Of a DNA stretch of 64,000 nt, positions 37,601-49,112 are shown in pieces. The stretch covers positions 218,045 to 282,044 of the forward strand of contig OENT01000042.1 of assembly GCA_900239685.1 (NCBI GenBank). The letters run 5' to 3'. Within the stretch, counting starts at the first letter, position 1. The number at the start of each line of letters is the position of its first letter. The notes beneath the pieces were generated by a model. That model did not search any database. It had not been told where the DNA came from and saw nothing but the letters and a program-made list of their open reading frames with translations. The position numbers and the translations under genes are program-made. The DNA comes from Rotaria macrura (taxonomy: Eukaryota > Rotifera > Eurotatoria > Philodinida > Philodinidae).

Positions 37601-40274
37601 ATAGTCAACCTTGGTAGACTTTGCTACTCTCAATAGATCCTACGCACATCTTGAGGGATGTCTCATCTCAAATGCAGAATATTACTCTAGGTGATCTCTT
37701 TCGAAGGTATAAAATGAGTATCATGAGGATTTTCTTTACCCAAATTGATAAAAATTTATGAACTCTATTAAGTACTAAATTGTTCGTTAAGGTTCCGACG
37801 TTAGTCCATCGGCTATATCGACTCGTCTTGTATCTGGTATCTGGTGGTTTTTTACATTAATTCTTATCTCATCGTACACGGCTAACTTAGGTATAAATTC
37901 GGAAAAACATGTTTTCGTTTTCATTTTTATTAATATATAAAAGAACTTCTTATTTTTAGCTGCTTTTTTAACTGTTGAAAAACTTGTTAATCCGATTGAA
38001 AGTGCCGAAGATTTAGCAAAACAAACAAGAATAAGATACGGAGTTGTTACTGGTGGTTCAACAGAACAATTCTTTCGCGTATGTATTTTTGTTTTTTCTC
38101 CATTCAATTGAAATCTATAATTTATTGACAAAAATAAAATAATCTCAATCATTAGGAATCGAGCATTCCAACTTATCAAACCATGTGGAACTATATGTAT
38201 AGTAATCCCGATGTATTTGTGGGTAAAAATCAAGAAGGTATTGATCGTGTCAAAGCTGAATCATATGCATTTCTTATGGAATCAACATCCATCGAATATA
38301 CAGTACAACGTGAATGTAATTTAACACAAATCGGTGGTTTACTTGATAATAAGGGTTATGGTATTGGATTACCGGAAGGTTCGATTGTGTTATGCACAAA
38401 AAAAGAAACATGAATAGTACTAGAAAACACATGTTCTATTTCTATTATAGGAAGTCCATACCGGGAGCGTTTCTCTGAAATAATTCTTGATTTACAAGAA
38501 AAAGGAATTGTAAGTGGTATGAATGAAGAACAAGACAAAAGTTGAACACTTGATTTTTTGTATTTAGATTCAAAAATCTTATAATAAATGGTGGAAAGGT
38601 AAAGGAACGTGTTCATCGGAAAAAAAAGATTCAAATGCCAATCCATTGGGTTTAAAAAATGTCGGTGGTATATTTGTGGTGCTTCTTGGTAGATAAAAAC
38701 TTGTCGATGTTTTTCATTTCTCGCATAATTGAATGTAATTCGTTCTAGGCGGTGTTTTTCTTTCTCTTATTGTTGCTATTCTGGAATTTTTATGGCATGC
38801 TCGACAAAATCATGAAAATCGAGAAGTAAGTCAATATTTTAATCATATTCGAATATTTGATAGATTGATTAATATTTAATAACTTGAATTAACACGATTT
38901 CATCGATGAAAACGATGACTGAGAAGTTTCATATGATGAAATTTTTCCTATGAATCAAATCTATGCTTTATTTATGAATTGATGAATGACAACTTTCACA
39001 CGATTGTTGTGTCGATAAGCTCTTAAACATGAGTAATATTGCAATAGAGTGTACACATATCAAAATGATGATGCTAAGTATTTCTAATTGTTTTGTTGAC
39101 ATCTAGGGAACTTTTTTAATTAATCGTTCTAGCTTAGCTTAGAATTAAGGATTATGTTGAAGAATTTTTATTTCTACCGTCATGTCAGTGTGTCAACCTT
39201 AACAAATTTATTCTCTATTCTATTAGTTATGAATCATAAAAGTCAACTACATTAGATAAGCAAACATCATAAAGAAGCCGCTCTCAATAATAAGTAATAG
39301 AAAAAAAAAAAGAAGAATGTTTGAAGTTGTCTTGGAATCGAACTCGGTCAATAATATCTGTCGTAGCCGGAGACCAACGAATGATTTTTTCTTCCTCACT
39401 CAACTACGAAATTCAAGTAACGAGATTGTAGATTTCCGGAGTCAAGAAGTTTAACTGTGCATATGTAAATTTCTACTTATAAATTGTCGAGAGTATTTAT
39501 GATTGAATAAGAAAAAAAAAGTTATTGTTTATTTCAAGCATTTTTCTCTACATATGTTTTTCTTGCATACAATAGAATATCTTGTACATTGTTTTTAGCA
39601 TTCTGTTTGGTGGGAATTAATGAAAGAACTCCGATTTTCTATTCAATGTGGTGCTTCAAATCGTAAAGCACTTGTTGCTCGTCGATGTTCGCAATGTACA
39701 GTTGAAAATGATGATATTGAATTAAATGAAATTCCTCAACAAAAGCAATTACTTAATCCTACACATAGTAATCGTTCATCATCATCCATATCAATTAATA
39801 ATATGGCAAGTAATTTACAAGTTCCAAAACGTCGTACAACATCAGAACGAACATCAGATAACGATAAATTTGATACATTACTTATGCTTGCTGCCGAAAG
39901 AACGAATTATCTTGATCATCGTCGTAAAAACTACTTCTATGAAAGTCATGTTGATAGAAGACATCGACATTTATCTATATCACCACAACGAAAAGATATT
40001 CCACTTGTACTAGTAGAAAAACAAGCACCGAATCAAGAAACAACAACTGTACGTTCTCATCAAGTGCGTTTTTCTACAAACGGAGGTAATTTAAATTTGA
40101 TTGATGAATGATAAAACAAATATGTTAGATACGAATTTTCTAGATTCATCCGCTCGAAGCAGTTTACGAATTCCGAATTTCGATGATGATGCTGATCCAA
40201 ATGCAGCCGATGTATCATCAGGTTCGACATCCTCAATGAATCTTCGTCCTTTGCCACGTGTTTCTCGATTGTGA
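31612..40274 (+). CDS. kainate-type ionotropic glutamate receptor subunit, 20 exons, 1070 aa
   Basis: Exons: 31612-31717, 31810-31995, 32065-32367, 32433-32662, 32725-32886, 32980-33147, 33207-33311, 35235-35333, 35409-35603, 35661-35691, 35769-35905, 35967-36141, 37792-37890, 37960-38078, 38156-38378, 38451-38509, 38568-38688, 38749-38825, 39599-40085, 40144-40274. A signal peptide is followed by the amino-terminal domain (about 25-420). S1 has the ligand Arg in [15 protein letters not shown]2 has GGSTEQFF and AFLMEST with the ligand Glu, so glutamate binding is predicted. M1 begins near 575; the pore loop is TLMQQGSDVSP with Gln at the Q/R site (about 631-632); M3 carries SYTANLAAFLTV (about 660-671); M4 lies near 840-860. 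A long Ser/Arg/Asn-rich cytoplasmic tail ends in SRL, a class I PDZ-ligand pattern. If the last intron is retained, translation stops at 40109-40111 instead. The long introns are 33312-35234 and 36142-37791. The family is secure; the subtype is kainate-like by overall motif fit. Confidence 0.93.
33312..35234 (+). other. 1.9-kb intron of the glutamate receptor
   Basis: It separates the last amino-terminal-domain exon from the S1 exons. The protein reads continuously across the junction, so no coding exon is missing. I see only AT-rich sequence and no repeat or nested gene that I can support. Confidence 0.6.
36889..37203. repeat. foldback (inverted duplication) in the pore-site intron
   Basis: The arm 36889-36985 is the reverse complement of 37106-37203 with only scattered mismatches; the spacer is about 120 nt. 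Both arms keep the same open frame in opposite directions and would encode nearly the same peptide around [15 protein letters not shown]. That pattern suggests an inverted duplication of a once-coding fragment of unknown origin. It sits wholly in the intron 36142-37791, which begins one base after the Q/R-site glutamines. Confidence 0.85.
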
Positions 40275-40733
40275 TTTTTATCAATGTGTGTTTGCGCGTG
40301 TTCGTGTTTCATTTTGTTATTTGTTCCTTTTCTTTTTTTTTTTTTTCTTTTTTTCTTTTGTACAGATGAACAAGAAATAATAAATGAAAATAGTTAGTAT
40401 TTTATAATGGAACAAAACATGGAAATTTAATTGCACGCCGTCTTGTCTTCGTTTCTCTTCTTCATAGAGAAGTCTTTTGACTTTCATTTATAATGAAGTC
40501 AATACACAATTTGCTTTTCAAATAATAATCATTCAAACATTCTTGTTATGCTATTTTACTTAAGTCTGAAAAAGAAAAAAGAAAGAGACACAAATTTTTT
40601 CTTAACATAATTCGTACAGCCATTATCAAATGCAAACAAACATGTGTATACGTGTATATGAAAGGCATCGTGTTTGACAATTTTCTTTTTTTTTTTTTTT
40701 GTACGTGTGAAACAAATTATTTCGAACACGAAT
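40275..40733. other. spacer between the glutamate receptor and the orphan gene
   Basis: Long T runs (about 40334-40360 and 40681-40700) and AT-rich sequence. An AATAAA-containing stretch near 40376-40385 could end the receptor transcript. No gene is seen. Confidence 0.4.
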
Positions 40734-41343
40734 ATGGCACACGAACAACAGTTAAACATAAAATCTAAACGAGAGACGAAAAAATCCTTGAGATCAACAG
40801 AAATCGAGTTTCGTTGGTCAGTTTTCGCTGGTCTATATACATTACAAGAAGAAACAACATCAACAAATTTAAACTTAATCGAACTCAACAATTCAAACAA
40901 AAAACTTCATTCATCATATCAATCTTCAACAGGTGAATAATTAATTGAAAATTCATTTTTCTGAAAATTATTCTTATATATGTGTGTACCTAGCTCTTTG
41001 TGTAACATCGAATCAATCATTATTATCAACACAAAAATTTACACATTCATCTCCTCGTCTATCAAATATAACTAATGTTGATATGAAAGGAGAAGTATCA
41101 ATACCAAATGATCTGAATAATACGAATGTTGTATGTCCATTAATACTTACATTTTCACAATTACATCGTGCTCAACATGAACCAAAACCGAACAAAAAAC
41201 CTGACACATATTTTCCTAAGTTTCAATTACTGAATAAGAAACGAAGTCATTTTTCTAAATTATATAATCGCTTACAATTAACATCAAAATCTTATTTATT
41301 ATCAACAAATCAACGGCAATTATCAACTAAAAAATACAATTAA
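40734..41343 (+). CDS. unrecognised two-exon gene, 182 aa, Ser/Asn/Thr-rich
   Basis: Exon 1 is 40734-40932 and exon 2 is 40994-41343, joined by a 61-nt intron with GT (40933-40934) and AG (40992-40993). The junction restores an Ala codon and the whole frame is 549 nt including the stop. I do not recognise the product. It starts MAHEQQLNIK, has no signal peptide or membrane segment, is basic and rich in Ser, Thr, Asn, Gln and Lys, and looks largely disordered. An AATAAA lies at 41483-41488, about 140 nt after the stop. It follows the receptor on the same strand, starting 459 nt after its stop. The consistent open frame over two exons argues for a real gene, perhaps lineage-specific; without a homologue this stays a prediction. 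Confidence 0.5.
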
Positions 41344-42172
41344 TGATATCAACAGTAATTCAAACATTTACATATTTCTCTGTATATCAGAAAGAAAACG
41401 GGGAAAATTCTTTATATCATTATTTGTGTTTATAAAGCTTTCGTCTTACAACATGCATAACTTTATGAAATCTAAAAATTATAATAAAAACAAAAACAGT
41501 TCACTTTCTTCGTAATAGAAAAAATTTAGGTTTTAGATTGATCAATCTGACATTGGTTTCGGTATCCAAAATAAATTGTCAATCAAATAATACATTTTTT
41601 TTTCTTGTCGAAAATATTTATTTAACTCTTGAATATGAAAATTCATTCAGAGCAAAAGACATCAACGAGACGTGTCAGCTTGACTGTATTTGTTCTCTTC
41701 ACTATTTCGCTTCTCATCCGCTTACATATTTATCGACAATGGACATGTCAACTAGCATTTTAAAGTTTTCTAAGTTTACTTACATATATAAATGGTTCTT
41801 CAATGTCAATGACATTTATTTTTTTTCTCTGAACTGACTTTTGCCTATTGAAAAACAAAGAACAACATTCCAAGATTCAAATAAGCAAACCGTTTCAATC
41901 TGCTATTATACTAGGTCAATCTACGATTAAATATTTTGTATAAAATCAGTTCGCAAATGTTGTGCATTATATTTATACTCATTGAAGTTTCATTACTGAA
42001 CTTTTTTGTAACAAGAAAAATGTCGATGTAAAAAGAATGTTGTTGTTTTTCTTTTATTCAGCTTTCTAAACAACATAGAATCACTTTATACAATTACAGC
42101 ATTACGAATAGTATAGTGTATAATTCACTGTTTGGAATGAATTTATATGTAAAAAAAAAACCAAAAAAATTT
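41344..42172. other. convergent spacer between the orphan gene and the Cys-rich gene
   Basis: Both flanking genes end here, so 3' UTRs of both are expected. Sequence is AT-rich. An open frame at 41538-41837 shows no motif and no splice partner, and I do not call it. Confidence 0.4.
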
Positions 42173-45100
42173 CTATGCAATACTGCCTATTGAAAAACTG
42201 ATCGTTATCAATAGTAAACAAAATGTCGATACTAATCTTTGTGATTGTGAACAGAATTCTTCGAGATACACTGAATACATGGAATAGGATTCTTCATGTT
42301 CATCACTTGTAAACGAACAGTCATTCCAATTGTTTCGAATTACAATTTGATTTGTCATTTGAAAATTCTAACGACAAAAAAAATTAATTAATTAAAGTAA
42401 AAGTCAATACTACATACGACGCAATAGAATCTATTCGAATGTTTCGATTGAGCGATGAAATATGTTGTCAAAGAATCATCCGATCGCCATGATGCTAAAC
42501 ACGAATGATGATCTGCTGTTGATCGATATTCAACATCTACGATTAGAAATATATTGGAATAAAACACGAAAAACAATAATAAAATACATTCATGATCAGT
42601 GGTATAGTCTATTAAAAATACTGCTTCACTTTCGAGAACTTCTATTTTCTCTTCCAACTAGGCGCTGATCGCTATTGAAGACGTTCGGGTACTACTCGAC
42701 GCGCTCTAATCACTATTCAAGTGGCAACAATGGATTGTACTAATGTTGCGAATCATAAATATTCACCAAGCAATTATTCATTTCAATGTTACTCTATCTT
42801 ACGTCTTAGAAAAAATTCTCATCGTGTAACTCTCATCATCACATATTTATCTAAAAATCTATTTTCTTTATAGCGTTACAAGAAAATTGCACGTGTTGTT
42901 ACTAAAGAAAACAGTATTTCAATCAAACGAAATATACAATGTAAAATTATTCTTAGGCATTCCGATGAATTCTATGCAATACTGAATACTTACATATTCA
43001 ATTAGATATTCATATACAAAATGTATCTCGAAACATCATGTATACTAAATTCTTTCTCTATGAAAATTTTAAATCTTATCATGTGACATTTGGATTTCTA
43101 GTTGAGGAGAAGAAAAGAAACCGATAAAATCTGATTTTCAAACCTTTCATTTTTTGTGCTAGAATTAATTTTTGTCTATTATCACAATCAATAGCCATAG
43201 GAAATAATTTTTCTCTTGAATCCAAACTGAGATTAGTTTGAAGTAATATATCATTGATATAATTCGGACATGAATTCAATAAGCGAAATGATTTCGTAAA
43301 AAATGTTAAATATAAATAATAATTATCTAAATTGTAGCAACTATTTTCGTCGAAAAATGTCGATGTATAAAGTTCGATAACATTATTTGTTCGTTGTATT
43401 ATACGAAGACATTCATCTTTCATCTGACTAAGAGAAGAACAAATCAATATTAATTACTTCGTTTATTGTAAACAATCAAATACCAATGTGTCAATGTTCG
43501 AACTCGATATATACTGATGGATTTTTTCGAACTAATAACTTCATAGCAAGAAAAACGTTTACTTAGTCCAATCAATTCTATACTGCTATTTTTAATCAAC
43601 ATTCGCATTGTTCTATTGATTGAATACCATTCATATGATTGAATTTTATTCGGAAATGTACAGATTGGTGTCGATTGATTTGTTATCTGATTATCTAAAT
43701 TTTCCATTCAAAAATTTTAGAAAAAAAGAATGTAATTAAGAGTAAAACTTATAAGTTTTACTTTTTGATGATAGAGTCATTACAGTTGACATGTGTTTAG
43801 AATACAAATCTCGACATGAATCATCCGTTGCCATATTAAGGGATAATGTTGATGAAGATTTTTGTTTAGTTAAATATTGCTAAAACAAAACGAATAAGAG
43901 AATTGAAAACGAATAAAACATATGTGAATTAATATTACAAAACATGCATAATGATTGTTTCTATAATAACGTTGTCGTTTTATCGAATGAGGAGCTATAC
44001 GAGCAACGAAATAGGTATGAAAATCTTCTATCCATGTTCCAACACAGACAAATTGGAGATCTGAAAAAGAAAAATAAACTTCGACAAAAAGGAAACTAAT
44101 ATTTATTATTATTATTATTATTATTGACCTAGAATTGGTTGAGATGGTAAACATGGTGTAAGATGAAGATGAAATCGATAGTCATTAGCACATTCATTTA
44201 TATAGGATGATGAAATTGATTGATGACAAATTGAACTGTCTTTTATTAAATTGATTAATGTATATGGCGGTTGAATAGGACAAGGTTGCGGTTTGGAATC
44301 ATCTAAATGTTTGATGTAATAAAAGAAATCACTATGATGTTAGTAAATAAACATAATATGAAAAGTCTTCACTTCGTTCTTTCATCTAGGCTCACCTTTG
44401 ACCTTACTTCTATACTTCATGTTGAAATAACACAAAACTAATTAAAATACTCACTTCGATGAAGTGTATACAATACAGCATCAGGTGCAATCATATTCGG
44501 ACATGAAGTAATGCTCGATAGATCATCTGCATCACTACATTCACCTATAGCAAGATGTCATAGAAATTCGTTTGTATAATATTTCCTTGAAAATCAAATA
44601 TACTTTCACGATATTGCAGTAAATTGATATGTCGTTGAATGAATACTAAACATCGAGTACAACGAATCGATCTATTATTCAAAAGAAAGTATTGATTAAG
44701 AAGAAAATGAAAAAACAAAACTTCCTATGCTATTTCCTAGTTTTATAAACACATGCTAGAAATACTTCAAATAACATACATACCGATCAGTGAATAGGTA
44801 GTACTGTTGGCTAGGCAATACATCTATACACAATCCTTTCGTCTGCATATGATCGATCGTTATCTCTAGTAATGAATTCATGCCGCGTTGATACCATGAA
44901 CCAAACCATGCCGTCGGCATTTTGCACAAAGACCAAGCTATATATATATAAAGATAAAATAATGCATTCAGCACTTTCAAGGTTACATGAAAATTGCTAT
45001 GGTCAATTCTTTTTGCTTCTCACCATCAACATTCGATCTAGTTACAGCACACTATGTGTTCTCTCGTTATTCACGTAGATGTCATGTTCAATGAAGAAAT

Positions 45101-46128
45101 CACTATGCATACAAATGTATAAACTTTGATTAATATGACACTCGGCACTAATCTGTCGTCTGTTGTTAATCATCATGTGAGACATGCTATATTTTATTCA
45201 TACAAACAAACAAATGAAACCTTATAAATTTTAAAAAGACGAATAGAAAATTTTTATCTAGGTTTTTCTATTTTTGTCTACTAGTAATGTTGAGAACCTT
45301 TTGATAAACAGAAAGTACATTGACAATAATTTAGAATTGATTGAGAGATTTTCATCAAGATAGTAATCAATTTCTTGAATGGAATTACGTCATTGAATAG
45401 AAAGGAGCAAAAAAAGCATTTTTCACAATAGAAATGAATAAACAAGATAATGAAGCGTATAGTTTGAATCATGATTAACCATGCAAGATTTTTCTCAAGA
45501 TTAGACAGTTGACAGTATAATAGTAGTACATCACACTCTGTATTATATAACATTTCCGAGAAAGTCAAAAGTATAAGTGAATATCTTGATCACAACGAAA
45601 GAAAAGACGAGCTCAAGGTCTTTCGTTAGTTGAATTTAAAAAACAAAAAAAAAAAGAATACGTAAACTATAAAATCAATAGAAAAACAAGTCATTCTATC
45701 GGTACGATGATTGTTAGAGCTTTTCAATATTCAACTAAATAATATATATATATATATATATACATATACGAACATTAAAATGAATGTTTAGAACATATGG
45801 ATAATAGTTCACACCGTACGGTTTACATTATTAATATAAATCCAATTGACAAACGACTACATGCATAGCTACATCTTTGTTGATTTGATAGACAGCTGTC
45901 ATATGAATAAATGTGTATACTCATCTAATCTATCAGTCTAAACATTCATTTATCTATTTTGACAAATCGTTCATGCCTCTGTCTTTCAAACAATCTTAGT
46001 GAATGTTCCAATGGAAACATTGACGAGATATCCAATTTAGAAAATTTACCTGAATCAATGTGTAAAAGTACAAGAATATGGATAAGTATAATTCGATTAA
46101 GTTCTTTCATCGATGTGCCATCATACAT
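42173..46128 (-). CDS. secreted Cys-rich protein with DUF7042/7043/7044-like repeats and a probable GPI anchor, 11 exons, 537 aa
   Basis: Exons on the minus strand: 46128-46050, 44937-44784, 44671-44604, 44544-44455, 44302-44129, 44060-43939, 43879-43762, 43694-43484, 43427-43144, 42536-42418, 42367-42173; total 1614 nt, all phases agree. Exon 1 encodes a signal peptide (MKELNRIILIHILVLL; an upstream in-frame Met gives six more residues). The mature part starts CKMPTAWFGSWYQRG and continues with CTRCLVF...NLLQYRESEC. Then come CPIQPPYT, a Cys-spaced segment and LQFVCVGTW, and finally a second similar unit with CLASWRSDD. The Cys spacing and the recurring C(V/L)(G/A)(T/S)W resemble the animal extracellular families I know as DUF7042-7044; this is from memory. 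The C-terminus is a hydrophobic stretch of about 20 residues with no cytoplasmic tail, which suits a GPI signal. Function is unknown. Intron 1 is 1.1 kb. Confidence 0.75.
44938..46049 (-). other. first intron of the Cys-rich gene
   Basis: It joins the signal-peptide exon to the first Cys-rich exon; the phase-1 junction restores an Ala codon. It contains a TA microsatellite at 45740-45763 and AT-rich sequence. Open frames on both strands within it have no motif. Confidence 0.6.
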
Positions 46129-47411
46129 AATACGAATAGCAGAATTGAATCGTTTAGATTATTTAATCCTAGTAAGAAATTGGATGAACAACGTGTCCTA
46201 CATAAAGGAAGACAATGCATAATGACTGAACGAGTCTTCCGTTTTCTTTTGTACAGCTAAAAAAAAACCTGAATGAATGAAGATGATGATGATGATGACG
46301 ACAGTCTTTATTTCTTTTCTGTGTTAGAAAAGAATGAACAAGAGACGATGATGATTGCTATCGTAATGAGAGAAATGGAAAAGGAAAAGAAGAAGAAGAA
46401 GAAGAAAAGAGAACAAAGTGGCATGCAAATTACTCACATATATATATACATATATATAAGATGGAGCCGACAAACAACTGTCTGGTCAAAGACTAAGTGA
46501 TCTCATAATATAATGACTATTTTTCAATATTCTTCAAGTCATATCAGTCATTTTTCTTATTTTTTTTTATTGCATATTTAAACGTGTCTTACACCTTGTC
46601 TATACACTGGGAGAATAAGCGATAATCAACTTATTTAAAGTTTAGATCATCACAGCTGAACACTTATATATATATATATGACTTATTGTTGTATGAATGT
46701 AGAGAAAAATAAATATTTTACAACTTCAATCGGCATGCATGAAGTGACTGTTAAGCTTTTTAAACTACATAATTTCTACAAGATCAAGTAGCGGTAGACA
46801 TGAACAGATCAACAATGACAATTACAATGGAAGAAAAGAAGTCTCATCTTTAAACAATGAACATCCTCACATACATTGACTTAGAGAATAGTTCATACAC
46901 ATATGATTTACTTAGGCATGAATAGGAGAGAACTGTGTAGTTTTATGTACCCATAAAAATTGATAATGAACTGAAAAATAGAAATCTTATCCTAGATAAA
47001 TAATTATTGAAAATCAATATACATGGTTATTGTACTGTAAATCTATTCCAAAATAAATCTATGCTTGCTCATTGTTCATTCTTTCATACAAACAGAAGAT
47101 TTATCACAAGGTTGAAATGATGCCTGATCGGAAGCGATAATGTACGCGTAGCATGTATCAACTATTGACTGAATCATTGATGTGATCGTATCTCTTTGAA
47201 TAGACATCCGTGTAAAAGAGATGTTGTAATTGAGAATACAAATAAGAAAGTATTAAAATTATTTGTTCTGTTATTTATTGAGAATTACTTTAACAAATAC
47301 TCATGATTATCACAAAGAAATACAAATTTTACACACTAAGACAAACTACATAGGTAAGCGTTTGAATCATATCACATTTCTAAAATCTATTATGTATTGT
47401 TGCCTTTCCCA
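46129..47411. other. spacer between the Cys-rich gene and the macro-domain pair
   Basis: The promoter of the Cys-rich gene and the 3' UTR of the macro-domain gene should lie here; a minus-strand AATAAA is seen at 47273-47278. A GAT/GAA-type simple repeat occurs at about 46281-46410 and yields an acidic then basic open frame of no value. No gene is recognised. Confidence 0.4.
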
Positions 47412-48878
47412 CTAGTTGGCCCCCTTTGGTTTTCTTGGTGTGTGTACAGGCTGCCGTTGTTGATTTTCATTTTGAGATGAATCGTTTGATTCTATCTCAT
47501 GTTGTTGGTCAGCGGTGTTCGATCTTCTACTAAAATCATAGAAGGAGACATGATACACTAAAATAAACACTAATTAGTTTTCACAAGTTTGTGATCGAAG
47601 ACATGCGACAGAATGTAGTCTCATTCGTAACAGTTTTCATACAGGAAAACATTATCAAAAAATTATATTTGTATATCGAACTGTTACAACATATGCGATA
47701 ATTTTGCGTTTATAAACGACTGCATAAAAACTATTGCAAAAATCATTCATTCCGTCATATTGATAAATATACCTTTTCTGTGATTCTTCTTTGTTGTCGA
47801 CCGATGTATCATCAGTTCTATTCCATTTTTCGTCTGCAGATTTTTTTCTCTCTGGTGATTTTTCATGGCCAGATACAGGTGTCGCTGATGGACTATCTTC
47901 AGTTGACAAATCTATGACTTTAGTACTCGACTGTCTTTCCGCTACTTTCAATTTATCATTTGGTTTTGGTACATGCAAATTAGCGGCGGCTATGGCATCA
48001 GCATCAGTATCCAATGAAGCGAAATTTAATTCTCTGACTTTCTTGAGCCAAGCATCGTAAATTTTATCCTCCAATAAGACAAACCAAATCTTACGCATAC
48101 TACCAGCTTCCTTATCAACTGTTGTCAATGCAATTTCAGCAGCTTCATCTGTTGGCTAAATAATAGATTGTAAATTACATTTACTTAAGTATCAACAATG
48201 AACTTACATAGCCGTATATACCACAACTGATTGCAGAAAACGCAATCGTTTCAAGATCATATAAATTAGCCAGAGCAAGTGATGTATTGTAACAAGAAAT
48301 TAATTGTTTTCGACATTGTTTTGATGCAGCCTCATCATAAAAGGGGCCTGCTGTGTTAATAATATAGTGGGTTGTTTTTGACATATAGTAACTAAGTAAA
48401 ATGCGAGAACGACCAGTTGGCAAACGGACATCAGGATAGATTTGTTTGTGAGCTCGACATGATTTTAAAAGATTATCACCTGCAGCTTTATGAATAGCTC
48501 CGTCAACTCCACTACCGCCACACATGTTTTCATTGGCAGCTAGATAGAAAACAAAAACGCAACGATGAGAATTTCTTGAAAAAACGAAAACAACCTACCA
48601 TTGACGATGGCATCAACTTTTGTATTTAGAATATCTCCTTGAACTATAATCAGTTCTGTCCTGTTGTTACTAAGTCGGAAACGTCGAGCACAACGATGAT
48701 TACTATTATTGCTTGGTCGAAATTCTGGAGACATTCTAAATATAACAAAATTAAGTACAATAATATATTCATAAAGATTATTTTTATCTGACGGATCGAG
48801 ATTCGAAGTAGGGTTTCTTCTATCACTTCGTTGATTACCGGTCTTATCTTCATCGAAATGTTTAGAAACAAAAAGCAT
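47412..48878 (-). CDS. MacroD-type macro-domain ADP-ribose hydrolase, 4 exons, 370 aa
   Basis: Exons on the minus strand: 48878-48599, 48539-48208, 48155-47773, 47529-47412. The macro domain runs from about residue 75 to 250: QGDILNTKVDAIVNAAN (the NAAN is completed across the first intron), GGSGVDGAIHKAAG, LPTGRS and AISCGIYGYP. These are the ADP-ribose-binding loops and the Asn/Asp pair of the MacroD class, which removes mono-ADP-ribose from acidic residues and cleaves O-acetyl-ADP-ribose. The C-terminal 120 residues are charged, Ser/Gln-rich and probably disordered. The start is not certain: a second in-frame ATG at 48734 (MSPEFRPSNN) follows an AG that could be a splice acceptor, giving 322 residues. 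The related macro gene lies 0.2 kb upstream in the same orientation. Activity is predicted, not shown. Confidence 0.87.
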
Positions 48879-49112
48879 AGTTTTTTTTTGTACTGCCCAT
48901 CTATCATTTTCAAGTTATTAAGTTTCGGAGTAGATAAACATTTTGCTTCTGATGAACGTTAGAAATATACAATCATATTAATTCACCGTATGTTCATATT
49001 TTTACTATATGAGAAGAAACTAGACGTATTCAAATCGATATTTGTCTTTTAAAAGTCACGAGGCACAATAAATAGTTGAGAAAATTTCCCTATTCATCAA
49101 ATCAAGTAATTA

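Noticed and set aside
39340..39400. Minus-strand GTTCGATTCC, like a tRNA T-loop (B box)
   Set aside because: The flanking bases do not form a T-stem or acceptor stem and no convincing D-arm is present; it lies inside a receptor intron.
45281..45568. Minus-strand frame of 95 codons within intron 1 of the Cys-rich gene
   Set aside because: No motif; its inclusion would break the phase that joins exon 1 to exon 2.
45959..46222. Plus-strand frame of 87 codons
   Set aside because: It is the antisense of the signal-peptide exon of the Cys-rich gene, whose phase and signal sequence are convincing.
46273..46500. Frame with poly-Asp followed by poly-Lys
   Set aside because: It is a translation of GAT and GAA simple repeats.
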